Assembly (NCBI RefSeq): GCF_000739375.1
Contig: NZ_CP006704.1
Location: 124,001 to 188,000, forward strand
From: Comamonas testosteroni TK102
GTDB lineage: Bacteria; Pseudomonadota; Gammaproteobacteria; Burkholderiales; Burkholderiaceae_C
Reading direction: 5' to 3'
Length of the DNA: 64,000 nt
Part shown: positions 45,051 to 54,197 of the stretch, piece after piece
Layout: each line of letters starts with the position of its first letter
Position numbering within the stretch: the stretch's first letter is position 1
Notes under the pieces: generated by a model
Told to the model about the DNA's origin: nothing
Database searches by the model: none
What the model saw: only the letters and a program-made list of their open reading frames with translations
Program-made: the position numbers and the translations under genes

Positions 45051-46108
45051 GGCTTGTCGCCCCACTGGCTATCACTTTCAAACAGGCCGGAGAAACGTCG
45101 CCCCAACGCGCGCAGCACGGGGTTGCGGATGAAGACCAGATGCTGCGTCATGGTGAAGCTGGCACCCAGCTGGGCCTTGACTTCCGGATCGGTCCAGCCT
45201 GCCACATAGTGGGAAAGACCCCGTTCGAGTGCGTACTCGAGATTGACCATCCAGCTCACGAAATAGAGATTCGCCTCACGCGCTGCCGGGTAGGACAGGC
45301 CTATGTATTTGTCGATCAGCCTGCCGTCATGCTCGAAGCACAGGTTCCAGCCCAGCAGAGCATCGCTTTGCCGATCCCGATACTCGAACACCATGCCGCC
45401 GTTGTCCGCATCGCGCAGCAAGCCGGCCAGGAAGGCGCGCGAGAGCTTGTCGAAATGGATCTCGCTTTGCGCATACACCGCCTCGAACAAGGCGTAGCAG
45501 GCGTCGACCAGGGCATCGTCGGCAAAGGCCGCACCCGTCGGCAGGCGACGAATGTCCAGCCCGGCGCGGCTCTTGAGCTTGCGCCTGAGGCTGCTGCGGC
45601 GGTTCTTGGACAGGCCGGCCAGATACTCATCGGTGCTGGCAAAGCCAATAGGTACATAGGCCAGCGCCTGGCCTTCCAGCGCCACAAAGCCCTGCTCCGC
45701 CAGCGCCTGCGACAAGGCCCTGGCAAAGTCATTGTCCCAGGCGCTTAGCAGGGGCGATGCCTGCGGCAGATCCTTGACGATGGTGAGCATGGTCCGGCCT
45801 GCAACGGCGCGCAGTTGCCGCGCCAGCGTGGCGGCCTCCACGCCCTGGGGCAGGGGCGCATACTCGCTGACCGTGCTGCCGATGAAGTCCGTCTTCAGCC
45901 TGAGCCTGGTGCTCAGCCAGCGCCCGCCCGGCCACGACAAAAGACGCGCCTTGAGCGCGTCATCTGCGGTGGTCAGCAAATCGAAGGGGGCGGTGAATGC
46001 TGGCACCGGCCATTCCTTCAGCAAGGCAAAGCCTTCTGGAGGATGGTTGGTGAACTGCTGCAGCAAGCCACGGGGTTCGAGCTGGTTGCGGAAATTTTCC
46101 GTCGCCAT
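45047..46108 (-). CDS. FemAB/GNAT-like acyltransferase (BioF2-like)
   Basis: 353 residues from ATG 46108; 21 upstream in-frame residues lie in the repeat region. The C-terminal half carries the GNAT pattern: FEYRDRQSDALLGWNLCFEHDG, here its core DALLGWNLCFEHDGRLIDKY, then SWMVNLEYALERGLSHYVAGWTD, the fold seen in FemAB-like peptidyl/acyl transferases. Basic NRRSSLRRKLKSR may bind acyl carrier or lipid. It probably acylates the amine made by the upstream aminotransferase. It overlaps the arginase-like gene by four bases. Confidence 0.78.
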   Translation of the reverse strand: MATENFRNQLEPRGLLQQFTNHPPEGFALLKEWPVPAFTAPFDLLTTADDALKARLLSWPGGRWLSTRLRLKTDFIGSTVSEYAPLPQGVEAATLARQLRAVAGRTMLTIVKDLPQASPLLSAWDNDFARALSQALAEQGFVALEGQALAYVPIGFASTDEYLAGLSKNRRSSLRRKLKSRAGLDIRRLPTGAAFADDALVDACYALFEAVYAQSEIHFDKLSRAFLAGLLRDADNGGMVFEYRDRQSDALLGWNLCFEHDGRLIDKYIGLSYPAAREANLYFVSWMVNLEYALERGLSHYVAGWTDPEVKAQLGASFTMTQHLVFIRNPVLRALGRRFSGLFESDSQWGDKP

Positions 46109-46160
46109 TTCGCCTTTTTGTAGTCGGTTTTGATGGCGCCTGAGTGTGTCTGCAGCGCAG

Positions 46161-46261
46161 AAAACTGGCACAACCCAAGCAAGAGACAGCGAGGCTGTCG
46201 TCCCCCTCCCGAAGAGAGAGGGGGAAGCGGTGGGGCCGTCTAGGCCAAGCCGCTCAGGGGG
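46161..46261 (-). repeat. 3'-end repeat family 1, copy C (long form, after class III aminotransferase)
   Basis: On the plus strand: AAAACTGGCAC, then GACAGC-GAG-GCTGTC, then CCCCCTC paired with GAGGGGG (46203-46209 with 46219-46225), AGCGG (46227) paired with CCGCT (46251), and CAGGGG (46256-46261) directly touching the stop codon TAA. Copy E is the matching long form at 63626-63751. Confidence 0.8.
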
Positions 46262-47635
46262 TTACGCCTTTTTGGCCTTGGTCAGCAACTGATCCAGCAG
46301 CACCATGGCTTCGTCGATCTCGCTGCGCGAAATCATCAGCGAAGGAGCGAAGGTGATCACGTTCTTGTAGTAGCCGCCCACGTCCAGCACCAGGCCGCGC
46401 TTCTGGCCCTGGTATTCCAGACCGCCTTCGAGGCCGATGTCCACCATCTTGTCCAGCAGCGCCTTGTTGGGCGTGAAGCCGTCTTCGGTGCAGATTTCGG
46501 CACGCAGCGCCAGGCCCAGACCGTCCACATCGCCGATTTCCTTGTGGCGCTTCTGCAGCTCCTTGAGGCCTTCGAGGAAGTAGGCACCCGATTCGCGCAC
46601 CTGACGGCCAAAGTCCATCTCGTGGGTCATCTTCATGACTTCCAGGCCCAGGGCCGTACCCAGCGGGTTGGAGGCAAAGGTGGAATGGGTGGAGCCGGGC
46701 GGGAACACCGTGGGGTTGATCAGCTCTTCGCGAGCCCACAGGCCGGACAGCGCATTCAGACCATTGGTCAGGGCCTTGGCAAACACCAGTACATCGGGCT
46801 GGATGCCGAAGTTTTCCACCGACCACAGCTTGCCGGTACGCCAGAAGCCCATCTGGATTTCATCGACCACCAGCAGTACCCCGTGGTCGTCCAGCACCTT
46901 CTTCAGGCCGGTAAAGAAGTTGGCAGGCGGGATCACGTAACCACCGGTGCCCTGAATGGGCTCGATGTAGAAGGCTGCGTATTCGCACTGGTTGGTCTTG
47001 GGGTCCCAGACCGCGTGGTATTCGTTTTCGAACTTGCGACGGAAGTCGGCCACGATGGATTCCGCGTACTCCTCTGCCGTCATGCCCTTGGGGCGGCGGA
47101 AGGGGTAGGGGAAGGGGATGAACTGCGCGCGGTCGCTGAAGTGGCCGAAGCGGCGGCGATAGCGGTAGCTGGAGGTGATCGAGGAGGCGCCCAGCGTACG
47201 GCCGTGATAGCCGCCTTCGAACGCGAACATCAGGCTCTTGCCGCCGCTGGCGTTGCGCACGACCTTCAGCGAGTCCTCGATGGCTTGCGCGCCGCCCACG
47301 TTGAAGTGCACGCGGCCGTCATGGCCCCATTTGCGCTTGGCGTCTTCGGCGATGAACTTGGCCAGTTCGATCTTGGTGGGGTGCAGATACTGGCTGGCCA
47401 CCTGGGGCAGCTCCTGCAGCTGTTCGATCATCTTGGCTTCAAGACGCTTGTTCTTGTAGCCGAAGTTGACGGCCGAATACCACATCTGCAGATCGAGGTA
47501 GGACGTGCCGGCATCGTCGTACATATAGCTGCCTTCGCAGCCCGTGAAGATCTTCGGAGGATTGACGTAGTGGACGGTGTCGCCAAACGAGCAGTATTTG
47601 GCTTCGTCAGCCAGCAATTGGGCAGTATTGATCAC
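46262..47635 (-). CDS. Class III (ornithine/4-aminobutyrate-type) aminotransferase
   Basis: 457 residues from GTG 47635 (a weak start; no ATG is near). Family marks: GAQAIEDSLKVVR, GGYHGRT, the Asp in LLVVDEIQMGFWRTGK, PLP lysine in FAKALTNGLNALSG, and THSTFASNPLG. These enzymes move the omega-amino group of ornithine, lysine, 4-aminobutyrate and similar compounds. First gene of the operon with the acyltransferase, arginase-like and Cfa-like genes, though a 153-base repeat-bearing gap lies before the second gene. Confidence 0.9.
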   Translation of the reverse strand: MINTAQLLADEAKYCSFGDTVHYVNPPKIFTGCEGSYMYDDAGTSYLDLQMWYSAVNFGYKNKRLEAKMIEQLQELPQVASQYLHPTKIELAKFIAEDAKRKWGHDGRVHFNVGGAQAIEDSLKVVRNASGGKSLMFAFEGGYHGRTLGASSITSSYRYRRRFGHFSDRAQFIPFPYPFRRPKGMTAEEYAESIVADFRRKFENEYHAVWDPKTNQCEYAAFYIEPIQGTGGYVIPPANFFTGLKKVLDDHGVLLVVDEIQMGFWRTGKLWSVENFGIQPDVLVFAKALTNGLNALSGLWAREELINPTVFPPGSTHSTFASNPLGTALGLEVMKMTHEMDFGRQVRESGAYFLEGLKELQKRHKEIGDVDGLGLALRAEICTEDGFTPNKALLDKMVDIGLEGGLEYQGQKRGLVLDVGGYYKNVITFAPSLMISRSEIDEAMVLLDQLLTKAKKA

Positions 47636-47884
47636 AGCAGAAAGCGCTCCGCAAAAATGGATTCGGTCAACGGTATGCGGCAGCAGTGTGCGTTTGCAAT
47701 ATTTCCGGGCTGTCGAGCATTTGTGTGGGAATTGTGGAGAGGTTCCTATTGCCGGCTTCCTGCGGCATCAGGGACTTGAAACCGGCATAGCAGCTCTCCC
47801 GCTGCGGTTTCTGCAGGCCCAAGACCCCGGGGCCGAGTCGCCACCGGCTGGCCAGGTGGCGCGGAGGCTGCTGTGGCGGGCCGA

Positions 47885-49795
47885 TCAGCCCAGGGCCACC
47901 ACGCGCAGTACCTCGGCTCCATAGGCATCGAGCTTCTTGGCGCCCATGCCGCTGACGCCCTGCAGCTCCTGCAGGCTCTGGGGATTGAGTTCGGCGATCG
48001 ATGCCAGCGTGGCGTCGTGGAAGATCACATAGGCCGGCAGATTGTGAGACTTGGCCACTTCGGCGCGCCAGGCCTTGAGGTTGATGAAGCGAACCTGTGC
48101 ATCGGGGCCCAGATTGACCGCAGCCGCATTGGCGGCGGACTTCTTGCTCTGCTTCTTGCTGCGTGAAGCGGCCACGGCCTCGCGCAGCTGCACCTGTATC
48201 TCGCCCTTGAGCACGGCACGCGAGCCTGCGGCCAGACACAAGGTGTCAAACACATGGCCGCTGTTTTCGCTCACTACCTTGTGCAGGCCCAGGGCCCCCG
48301 TGGCCAGCAACTGGCGCATCACGGCGCGCAGCTGCGGCTCCGAATAATCCTTGCCGATGCCGAAGGTGGACACCTTGTCGTGCCCGTACTGGGTGACCTT
48401 GTCCGTCTCCTTGCCACGCAGCACGTCCATGATGTGGCCCGCGCCATAGGTCAGGCCGCTGGCCTCGTGCACGCGGAAGATGGTGGAAAGCAGCTTGCGC
48501 GCCGCATCGGTGCCGTCCCAGAGCGCCGGCGGCTCCAGGCAGTTGTCGCAGTTGCCGCAATGGGTGCGGGCAACGGCCTGCAATGGCTTGCCGTCCAGGC
48601 TGGGCTCCTGTCCATACTGCTCGCCAAAATAGGCCAGCAGGCGCACACGGCGGCAGTCCGTGGCCTCGGCCAGACCGAGCAGGGCATCGAGCTTGCCGCG
48701 CATCACCTGCTTGAACTGTTCCTCGGCCGGGCTTTCGTCGATCATGCGGCGCTGGTTGACCACGTCGCTGAGGCCGTAGGCCATCCAGGCATCGGCGGGC
48801 AGGCCGTCGCGGCCCGCACGGCCGGTTTCCTGGTAGTAGCCCTCGATGTTCTTGGGCATGTCCACATGGGCCACAAAGCGCACATCGGGCTTGTTGATGC
48901 CCATGCCGAAGGCAATCGTCGCCACCATGACCACGCCGTCCTCGCGCAGGAAGCGGTCCTGGTGGTTCTGACGCATGTCCTGGGGCAGGCCGGCGTGATA
49001 GGGCAGGGCATTGATGCCGTTCTGCACCAGGGTCTGGGCCAGTTCCTCGACACGCTTGCGCGACTGGCAATAGACCACGCCGGCTTCGCCCTCGTGCTCG
49101 CGTTCGATAAAGCGCAGCAGCTGGTTGCTGACATCCTTTTTCTCGGCGATCCGGTAGCGGATGTTCGGGCGGTCGAAACTGCTGATGAAATGCTGGGCCG
49201 CTTCCAGCTGCAGGCGCTCGATGATGTCGGCGCGCGTCAGCGCATCGGCAGTGGCCGTCAGCGCGATGCGCGGCACATCGGCATAGCGCTGGTGCAGCAC
49301 GCTCAGCGCGCGGTATTCGGGGCGGAAATCGTGTCCCCACTGGCTCACGCAATGCGCCTCATCGATGGCGAACAGCGACAGCTTGCCCTGGGCGTGAAGG
49401 TCGTCGAGCAGACCCAGAAAACGTGGCGTGTTCAGCCGCTCGGGCGCGGCGTAGAGCAGGGTGATGTCGCCGCTTTGCAGGCGCAGCTCCACCTCCTGCG
49501 TCTCGTCGTAGCTCAGGGTTGAGTTCAGATAGGCGGCGCTGATGCCAGCCTCATGCAGTGCGCCGACCTGGTCGTGCATGAGCGCGATCAGCGGCGAGAC
49601 CACGATCGTCACGCCATGGCCGAGCTGCTGGCGCGCAATGGCCGGAACCTGGTAGCACAGCGATTTGCCGCCGCCCGTGGGCATGAGCACCAGCGCATCG
49701 CCGCCGTTGATGACATGCGAGACGATGGCCTGCTGGGGGCCACGGAATTGCTCGTAGCCAAAAACGGCTTGCAGAATGGATTGCGCGGAAGACAC
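47885..49795 (-). CDS. recQ: ATP-dependent DNA helicase RecQ
   Basis: 636 residues from GTG 49795. Helicase motifs in order: Walker A LMPTGGGKSLCYQVPA (residues 38-53), DEAHC, TATAD, SFDRPNIRY, QETGRAGRDG (motif VI). The zinc-binding region has CRRVRLL and CGNCDNC, and a C-terminal HRDC domain near 550-630 ends ELQGVSGMGAKKLDAYGAEVL. RecQ unwinds DNA 3' to 5' and acts in RecF-type recombination. Single gene; 89 bases downstream of the hutC-like gene's 5' side there is an unrelated regulator. Confidence 0.96.
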   Translation of the reverse strand: MSSAQSILQAVFGYEQFRGPQQAIVSHVINGGDALVLMPTGGGKSLCYQVPAIARQQLGHGVTIVVSPLIALMHDQVGALHEAGISAAYLNSTLSYDETQEVELRLQSGDITLLYAAPERLNTPRFLGLLDDLHAQGKLSLFAIDEAHCVSQWGHDFRPEYRALSVLHQRYADVPRIALTATADALTRADIIERLQLEAAQHFISSFDRPNIRYRIAEKKDVSNQLLRFIEREHEGEAGVVYCQSRKRVEELAQTLVQNGINALPYHAGLPQDMRQNHQDRFLREDGVVMVATIAFGMGINKPDVRFVAHVDMPKNIEGYYQETGRAGRDGLPADAWMAYGLSDVVNQRRMIDESPAEEQFKQVMRGKLDALLGLAEATDCRRVRLLAYFGEQYGQEPSLDGKPLQAVARTHCGNCDNCLEPPALWDGTDAARKLLSTIFRVHEASGLTYGAGHIMDVLRGKETDKVTQYGHDKVSTFGIGKDYSEPQLRAVMRQLLATGALGLHKVVSENSGHVFDTLCLAAGSRAVLKGEIQVQLREAVAASRSKKQSKKSAANAAAVNLGPDAQVRFINLKAWRAEVAKSHNLPAYVIFHDATLASIAELNPQSLQELQGVSGMGAKKLDAYGAEVLRVVALG

Positions 49796-49932
49796 CGGGT
49801 ACTCTTGAATCGATAGCTGGTAGCGCTTGCTGTATATGGGTTTGAGGTAGATTTGACCTCAGATGCAAGCATCAGGACTGGCCCTATTGTGCGCCGCGAC
49901 CCGACGCGCTGCCCGGGCCGGGTTATGCGCAA

Positions 49933-50667
49933 TCAGCCAGCCTGCCCCATGGTGGAGGGTGAAAAATGCGCATCCAGCTCGTAGAGATCGGCGGGATAGG
50001 TCAGGCGCACAAAGGTGATGGGCAGCTGCCCGGTCCAGGTGCGGCGGTCGATCACCAGGCAGGGAAAGCCGGGCTTGATCTCCAGCAGGCCGGCGGTTTC
50101 CTCGCTGGCTGCCTCGGCGCGTATGCGGTGTTCGGCCGAGCTCCAGGGCACATGGTTGACCATCCAGGAGCTGGGGCTGTGTTCGGTGAACGGCTCGTGC
50201 TCGGCATCCGGCACGGATTCAAGATTGATCAGGCGGTCTTCGATGCAGAACGGCCGGGATCCCGCCATGTGCAGGCACAGCACATGGACGATGGAGGCCG
50301 GGCGGACCATGCGCATGGCCTCCATGTCCTCGCGCGTGCTGCGCCGCTGCGTGCGGCCGAGCAGCCTGCTCGAATACTCCTGCCCCATGCCCAGCACCAC
50401 TTGGCGTAGATCTGGAATCTCCAGCACGGCAGAGCTGGTTTGTGGGCGCGTCACAAAGCTTCCGGCCTTGCGCTTGCGCACCAGCAGACCGGCTTCCGCC
50501 AGCTTGTTCAGCACCTTGCTCACCGTCATGCGCGAGCATTGGTAATGGACGGTCAGCTCCATCTCCGACGGGATGCGATAGCCGGGCGGCCAGCGGCCAC
50601 TGAGAATGTTCTGTTCAATCTCGGTGAGAATTTTCCCGTGCAGCGACATGGAAGAGTGTTTGTCCAT
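49933..50667 (-). CDS. HutC-subfamily GntR regulator next to acyl-CoA genes
   Basis: 244 residues from ATG 50667 (MSLHGK at 50649 is the alternative). Winged helix: LSGRWPPGYRIPSEMEL and CSRMTVSKVLNKLAEAGLLVRKRKAGSFV. The UTRA effector domain has IEDRLINLESVPDAE and FTRHS-like FTEHSPSSWM, and ends with TFVRLTYPADLYEL, the form called histidine-utilisation repressor. It is the third HutC-type protein in the window but lacks hut genes beside it and no TGTATAGACA site lies at its start. It follows the acyl-CoA dehydrogenase gene's 3' end by 46 bases on the same strand, so it may regulate that pair. Confidence 0.85.
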   Translation of the reverse strand: MDKHSSMSLHGKILTEIEQNILSGRWPPGYRIPSEMELTVHYQCSRMTVSKVLNKLAEAGLLVRKRKAGSFVTRPQTSSAVLEIPDLRQVVLGMGQEYSSRLLGRTQRRSTREDMEAMRMVRPASIVHVLCLHMAGSRPFCIEDRLINLESVPDAEHEPFTEHSPSSWMVNHVPWSSAEHRIRAEAASEETAGLLEIKPGFPCLVIDRRTWTGQLPITFVRLTYPADLYELDAHFSPSTMGQAG

Positions 50668-50713
50668 GGAGTGGATTACACCAGCAAATCCGGCCGGGTG
50701 CCGCTGTGCCTTT

Positions 50714-51862
50714 CTAAGCGTTCAATACGGAGCGCGCGATGATGGTGCGCTGAATCTCGGAAGAGCCTTCGTAGATGCGCAGGATGCGGGCGTCGCGCAC
50801 ATAGCGCTCCAGCGGCATCTCACGGGTATAGCCGTAGCCGCCATGGATCTGCAGCGCCTCGTCGGTCACGAAGCTCACCATCTCCGAGGCGAACAGCTTG
50901 GCCATGGCCGACTGCTGGGTGAAGGGCTGCCCCTGCTGGCGCAGTGCCAGGGCCTGCATGGTCAGGCCCCAGGCAGCTTCCAGGCGCAGCTTCATGTCGG
51001 CAAGCTTGAACTGTATGCCCTGCTTGCTGGCGATCGGTTCGCCGCCCACCATGCGCTGGTTGGCCCAGCCGGCCGCCGCCTTGAGCGCGGCCTCGGCGAT
51101 GCCCAGAGAGGTCGCCGCCACGTCCAGGCGGCTGTTGTCCAGCACTTTCATGGCGGTCTTGAAGCCGGTGCCCTCGGCGCCGAGGCGATTGGCCGCCGGG
51201 ACGCGTACGCCGTCCAGCGAAACTTCAAAAGCATGGCCGCCGCGGATGCCCATGAGCTTTTCGGGCGACGATATCTGTATGCCGGGCAGTTCGCGCGGCA
51301 CGATGAAGGCACTGACTCCGCGTGCCGCAGCCTCCGCATCGGTCTTGGCAAAGACGACCATGAAGCGGGCCTCCGCCGCATTCGAGATGAAGTGCTTGAC
51401 GCCCGTGATCAGATAGTCGTCGCCGTCGCGCACGGCCCGGGTGCGCATGTCTGCAGGGTGAGAGCCGCCACGCGGCTCGGTCAGCGCGAAGGCCGCCAGC
51501 CATTCCCCGCTGGCGCAGCGCGGCAGCCATTGCTCGCGCTGCGCCTCGTCGCCGCCGATGAGAACGGCGTCCGTTCCCAGGTAGTGAGCACCGATCATGG
51601 ACGAGGTCGCTGCACAGGCACGCGAGATGGCGACCAGCGACATCAGCATGGCGGTGGGGGTGACGCCCGGCCCGCCGAAGCGCTCCGGCAGATTCATGCC
51701 CATAACGCCCAGCGCGGAAAGGCCGGGCACATGGCGCGTGGCGGAAAAGGCTTCCTCGTCCATGGCCTGGGCCAAGGGCGCCAGGGTTTCCTCGGCAAAG
51801 CGTGCAACGGCATCGGCAACGGCCTGATCTTCTTCGGTCGCGCCCAGACGGATCAATGACAT
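50714..51862 (-). CDS. Acyl-CoA dehydrogenase
   Basis: 382 residues from ATG 51862. Seen: FAD/substrate region FALTEPRGGSHPADM, GVKHFISNA, FDLMKLR-type helix FKLADMKLRLEAA, QIHGGYGYTREMPLERYVRD, and the catalytic base in RIYEGSSEIQR (Glu near residue 365). It oxidises an acyl-CoA at the alpha-beta bond with FAD, passing electrons to ETF. TEPRGGSH replaces the usual TEPGAGSD, suggesting an unusual acyl group. It follows a CoA-transferase gene by 32 bases, so the acid is first activated by CoA transfer. Confidence 0.94.
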   Translation of the reverse strand: MSLIRLGATEEDQAVADAVARFAEETLAPLAQAMDEEAFSATRHVPGLSALGVMGMNLPERFGGPGVTPTAMLMSLVAISRACAATSSMIGAHYLGTDAVLIGGDEAQREQWLPRCASGEWLAAFALTEPRGGSHPADMRTRAVRDGDDYLITGVKHFISNAAEARFMVVFAKTDAEAAARGVSAFIVPRELPGIQISSPEKLMGIRGGHAFEVSLDGVRVPAANRLGAEGTGFKTAMKVLDNSRLDVAATSLGIAEAALKAAAGWANQRMVGGEPIASKQGIQFKLADMKLRLEAAWGLTMQALALRQQGQPFTQQSAMAKLFASEMVSFVTDEALQIHGGYGYTREMPLERYVRDARILRIYEGSSEIQRTIIARSVLNA

Positions 51863-51894
51863 GGCGGTCTCTCCTTGTTTTCTTGCTATCAAAA

Positions 51895-53106
51895 TCAACC
51901 CAGGGCGCCTGCTTCGCGCAAGGCGGCAATGGCGTCCGTGCTGCGGCCCAGCCAGCTTTGCAGCAGCAGCTCCGTGTGCTCGCCCAGGGCCGGTGCGCGT
52001 TGCGCACGATTGGGCAGTGCGCCGCTGAAGTGCACGGGCTGTGTCGGCAGCTGCAGGCCCGGAAGGCGTTCGTCCTCGACCTCGCAGAGCAGGCCACGCG
52101 AGCGGATCTGCTCGGAATTCAGGGCTTGCTCGATATTCCAGATGGGGGCTGCGGGAACGCCTGCGCTCTCCAGCCGCGCGACCACATCGGCGACATCGTG
52201 CTGCGTGCTCCAGCCCTCCAGCGCGGCGCGCAAGGCGGGCTCGTTGGCCGAGCGGGCTTCGTCGCTGGCAAAGCGCGGATCGCCGGCCAGCTCGGGCAGG
52301 TCCATGGCGGCTGCGGTGGCGTCAAACAGCTTCTTGTTGAGCACGGCCAGGGCGTAATGGCCGTCACGTGCCCTGTAGACGCCGAACGGCGCCGAGAGCG
52401 GATGCCGGTTGCCCACACGCCGCGCAGGCTGGCCGGTGAACAGATAGCGCGACATCGATGTCGCCAGAAAGCTCAGCGTGGTGTCGAACATGGCGACATC
52501 GACATGCTGGCCGACTCCGGTTCTCTGCGCCTGCAGCAGGGCTGCCAGTGTCGCCCAGGAGGCAAACAGGCCGGCAACCACATCGCTGACCGCTTCGCCG
52601 ACCAGGGTGGGCGCGCCTTGAGGCTCGCCGGTGGCCTCCATCAGGCCGCTCATGGCCTGAACAATGATGTCGTAGGCCGGCCGATGGGCCAGCGGGCCGG
52701 TCTGGCCGAAGCCCGAGACGCTGACATACACCAGTCTGGGATTGAGGGCGCGCAGCGTTTCGGGGCCGATGCCCAGGCGCTCGGCCACGCCAGGCCTGAA
52801 GTTCTCGACCACCACGTCGACCTGCCGGGCCAGCTCATGCACCACGGCGACCGCGTCCGCATGCTTGAGGTCCAGCACCAGGCTTTGCTTGTTGCGATTC
52901 ATGACCGTGAACAAGGCACTTTGCCCGTTCTTCATGGGACCGATGGCGCGGTAGTCGTCGCCCTGGGGCGGCTCCACCTTCACGACTTCCGCGCCCAGAT
53001 CGGCCAGCAAGGCCGTGGACATGGGGCCTGCCAGAACCCGGGTGAAGTCCAGGATGCGGATGCCATCCAGTGGACGGGAAGCAGTTTTTTCGGTGGATTC
53101 AGGCAT
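51895..53106 (-). CDS. CaiB/BaiF family III CoA-transferase
   Basis: 403 residues from ATG 53106. Family III landmarks: LDGIRILDFTRVLAGPMST, AEVVKVEPPQGDDYR with the nucleophilic Asp expected near residue 165 to 170 (HRPAYDIIVQAMSG), and FGQTGP. It moves CoA between carboxylic acids (formyl-, carnitinyl-, or aryl-type). Upstream is a divergent LysR gene with a perfect inverted repeat between. The pair with the acyl-CoA dehydrogenase suggests catabolism of a small organic acid, not identified. Confidence 0.92.
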   Translation of the reverse strand: MPESTEKTASRPLDGIRILDFTRVLAGPMSTALLADLGAEVVKVEPPQGDDYRAIGPMKNGQSALFTVMNRNKQSLVLDLKHADAVAVVHELARQVDVVVENFRPGVAERLGIGPETLRALNPRLVYVSVSGFGQTGPLAHRPAYDIIVQAMSGLMEATGEPQGAPTLVGEAVSDVVAGLFASWATLAALLQAQRTGVGQHVDVAMFDTTLSFLATSMSRYLFTGQPARRVGNRHPLSAPFGVYRARDGHYALAVLNKKLFDATAAAMDLPELAGDPRFASDEARSANEPALRAALEGWSTQHDVADVVARLESAGVPAAPIWNIEQALNSEQIRSRGLLCEVEDERLPGLQLPTQPVHFSGALPNRAQRAPALGEHTELLLQSWLGRSTDAIAALREAGALG

Positions 53107-53161
53107 GGGATTCCCGCTGTTGATCTGAAGCGATGTCTGCATGCTGCCTAAAACATGAATC

Positions 53162-53185
53162 AATGGAAAATATTCATTTTCCATT
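53162..53185. promoter_or_regulatory. Perfect 10-bp inverted repeat between CoA-transferase and LysR genes
   Basis: AATGGAAAAT and ATTTTCCATT pair perfectly around ATTC. It lies 56 bases upstream of the CoA-transferase start and covers the ATG of the longer LysR reading. A LysR-type activator site is the simplest reading. Confidence 0.65.
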
Positions 53186-54095
53186 CACTGGATTTAAAAA
53201 ATTGATTCAGATAAATCTGCGACAGCTCGAGTACTTCGTGGCTGCGGCACGCCACGGCAGCACGGCCAGGGCGGCGCTGGCCATCAATGTTTCACAGCCC
53301 TCCATCTCCAAGGCGATTGCCGATCTCGAAGCCCAATGGGGCGAGCAGTTGTTCGTGCGCAAACATGCCGTCGGACTGGACCTGACCGCAGCAGGACAGG
53401 CCAGAAGCCGGGAGGCCCTGAGCCTGCTGGAGGCTGCGCAACGGCTTCAGGAGCCACGCAAGCAGGCGGTTTCCGGCACGCTGAGGCTGGGCTTTCTGAG
53501 CACGCTGGGCGCGCTGTGGATTCCGCAGTTGCTCACCCAGATGCAAAAGCGCCACCCGTCCATCGACATCGAGCTGATCGAAGGGGACATCGCCTCCCTG
53601 ACGCGGCAAGTGGAGCGCGGGGAGATCCATGCCGCACTGCAATATGACCTGGGCCTGGCCCGCCCTCTGCTGACCATGCACCCGGTTGCCGCATTGCCGC
53701 CCTATGCCTTGTTGCCTGCCAGGCATGCCCTGTCTGCGGCGCCCAGCGTGAGCCTGGCGGAGCTGGCCCAGTCGCCGTTGCTGCTGATCAACCTGCCGCA
53801 GAGCCGCGAATACTTTCTCTCGCTGTTTCGGGAAGCGGGCGTGGTCCCCACGGTGAACTATGAACTGGCGTCGATAGAGCTTGTCCGCTCCATGGTCGCC
53901 AACGGGCATGGCGTCAGCGTTCTGACCACGCGGCCGGTGTTCGACCGAACCCACGACGGCAAGCGGCTGGTCTGCAAAAGAATCAAGGGCCGCGTCGCCA
54001 AGCAGGCCGTGGTGCTGTCGGCGCCCAGGAGCAATGCCTCGGCGCTGATTGCACCATTTCTGACCGTGGCAAAAAGCGTGATTGCACCCGACTAG
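53163..54095 (+). CDS. LysR-family regulator of the CoA-transferase/acyl-CoA dehydrogenase operon
   Basis: 310 residues if ATG 53163 is used, but this start lies inside a perfect inverted repeat. LysR proteins usually begin a few residues before LRQLEYF, so TTG 53202 (297 residues) may be the true start. Helix-turn-helix: STARAALAINVSQPSISKAIADLE, seen as two pieces ARAALAINVSQ and PSISKAIADLEAQWG. Effector domain from SGTLRLGFLSTLG. Divergent layout suggests control of the CoA-transferase gene in response to its acid substrate. Confidence 0.85.
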   Translation: MENIHFPFTGFKKLIQINLRQLEYFVAAARHGSTARAALAINVSQPSISKAIADLEAQWGEQLFVRKHAVGLDLTAAGQARSREALSLLEAAQRLQEPRKQAVSGTLRLGFLSTLGALWIPQLLTQMQKRHPSIDIELIEGDIASLTRQVERGEIHAALQYDLGLARPLLTMHPVAALPPYALLPARHALSAAPSVSLAELAQSPLLLINLPQSREYFLSLFREAGVVPTVNYELASIELVRSMVANGHGVSVLTTRPVFDRTHDGKRLVCKRIKGRVAKQAVVLSAPRSNASALIAPFLTVAKSVIAPD

Positions 54096-54197
54096 CGCAA
54101 CGCGGGTGCTGTTTTGGTGCGCTCCCCAGGAGCCGGCGGAGGCGGTCCGTGGGCGAGCGAGTTGGCACATAGCTTGCTCTTGTGGATTGTTGAATCA

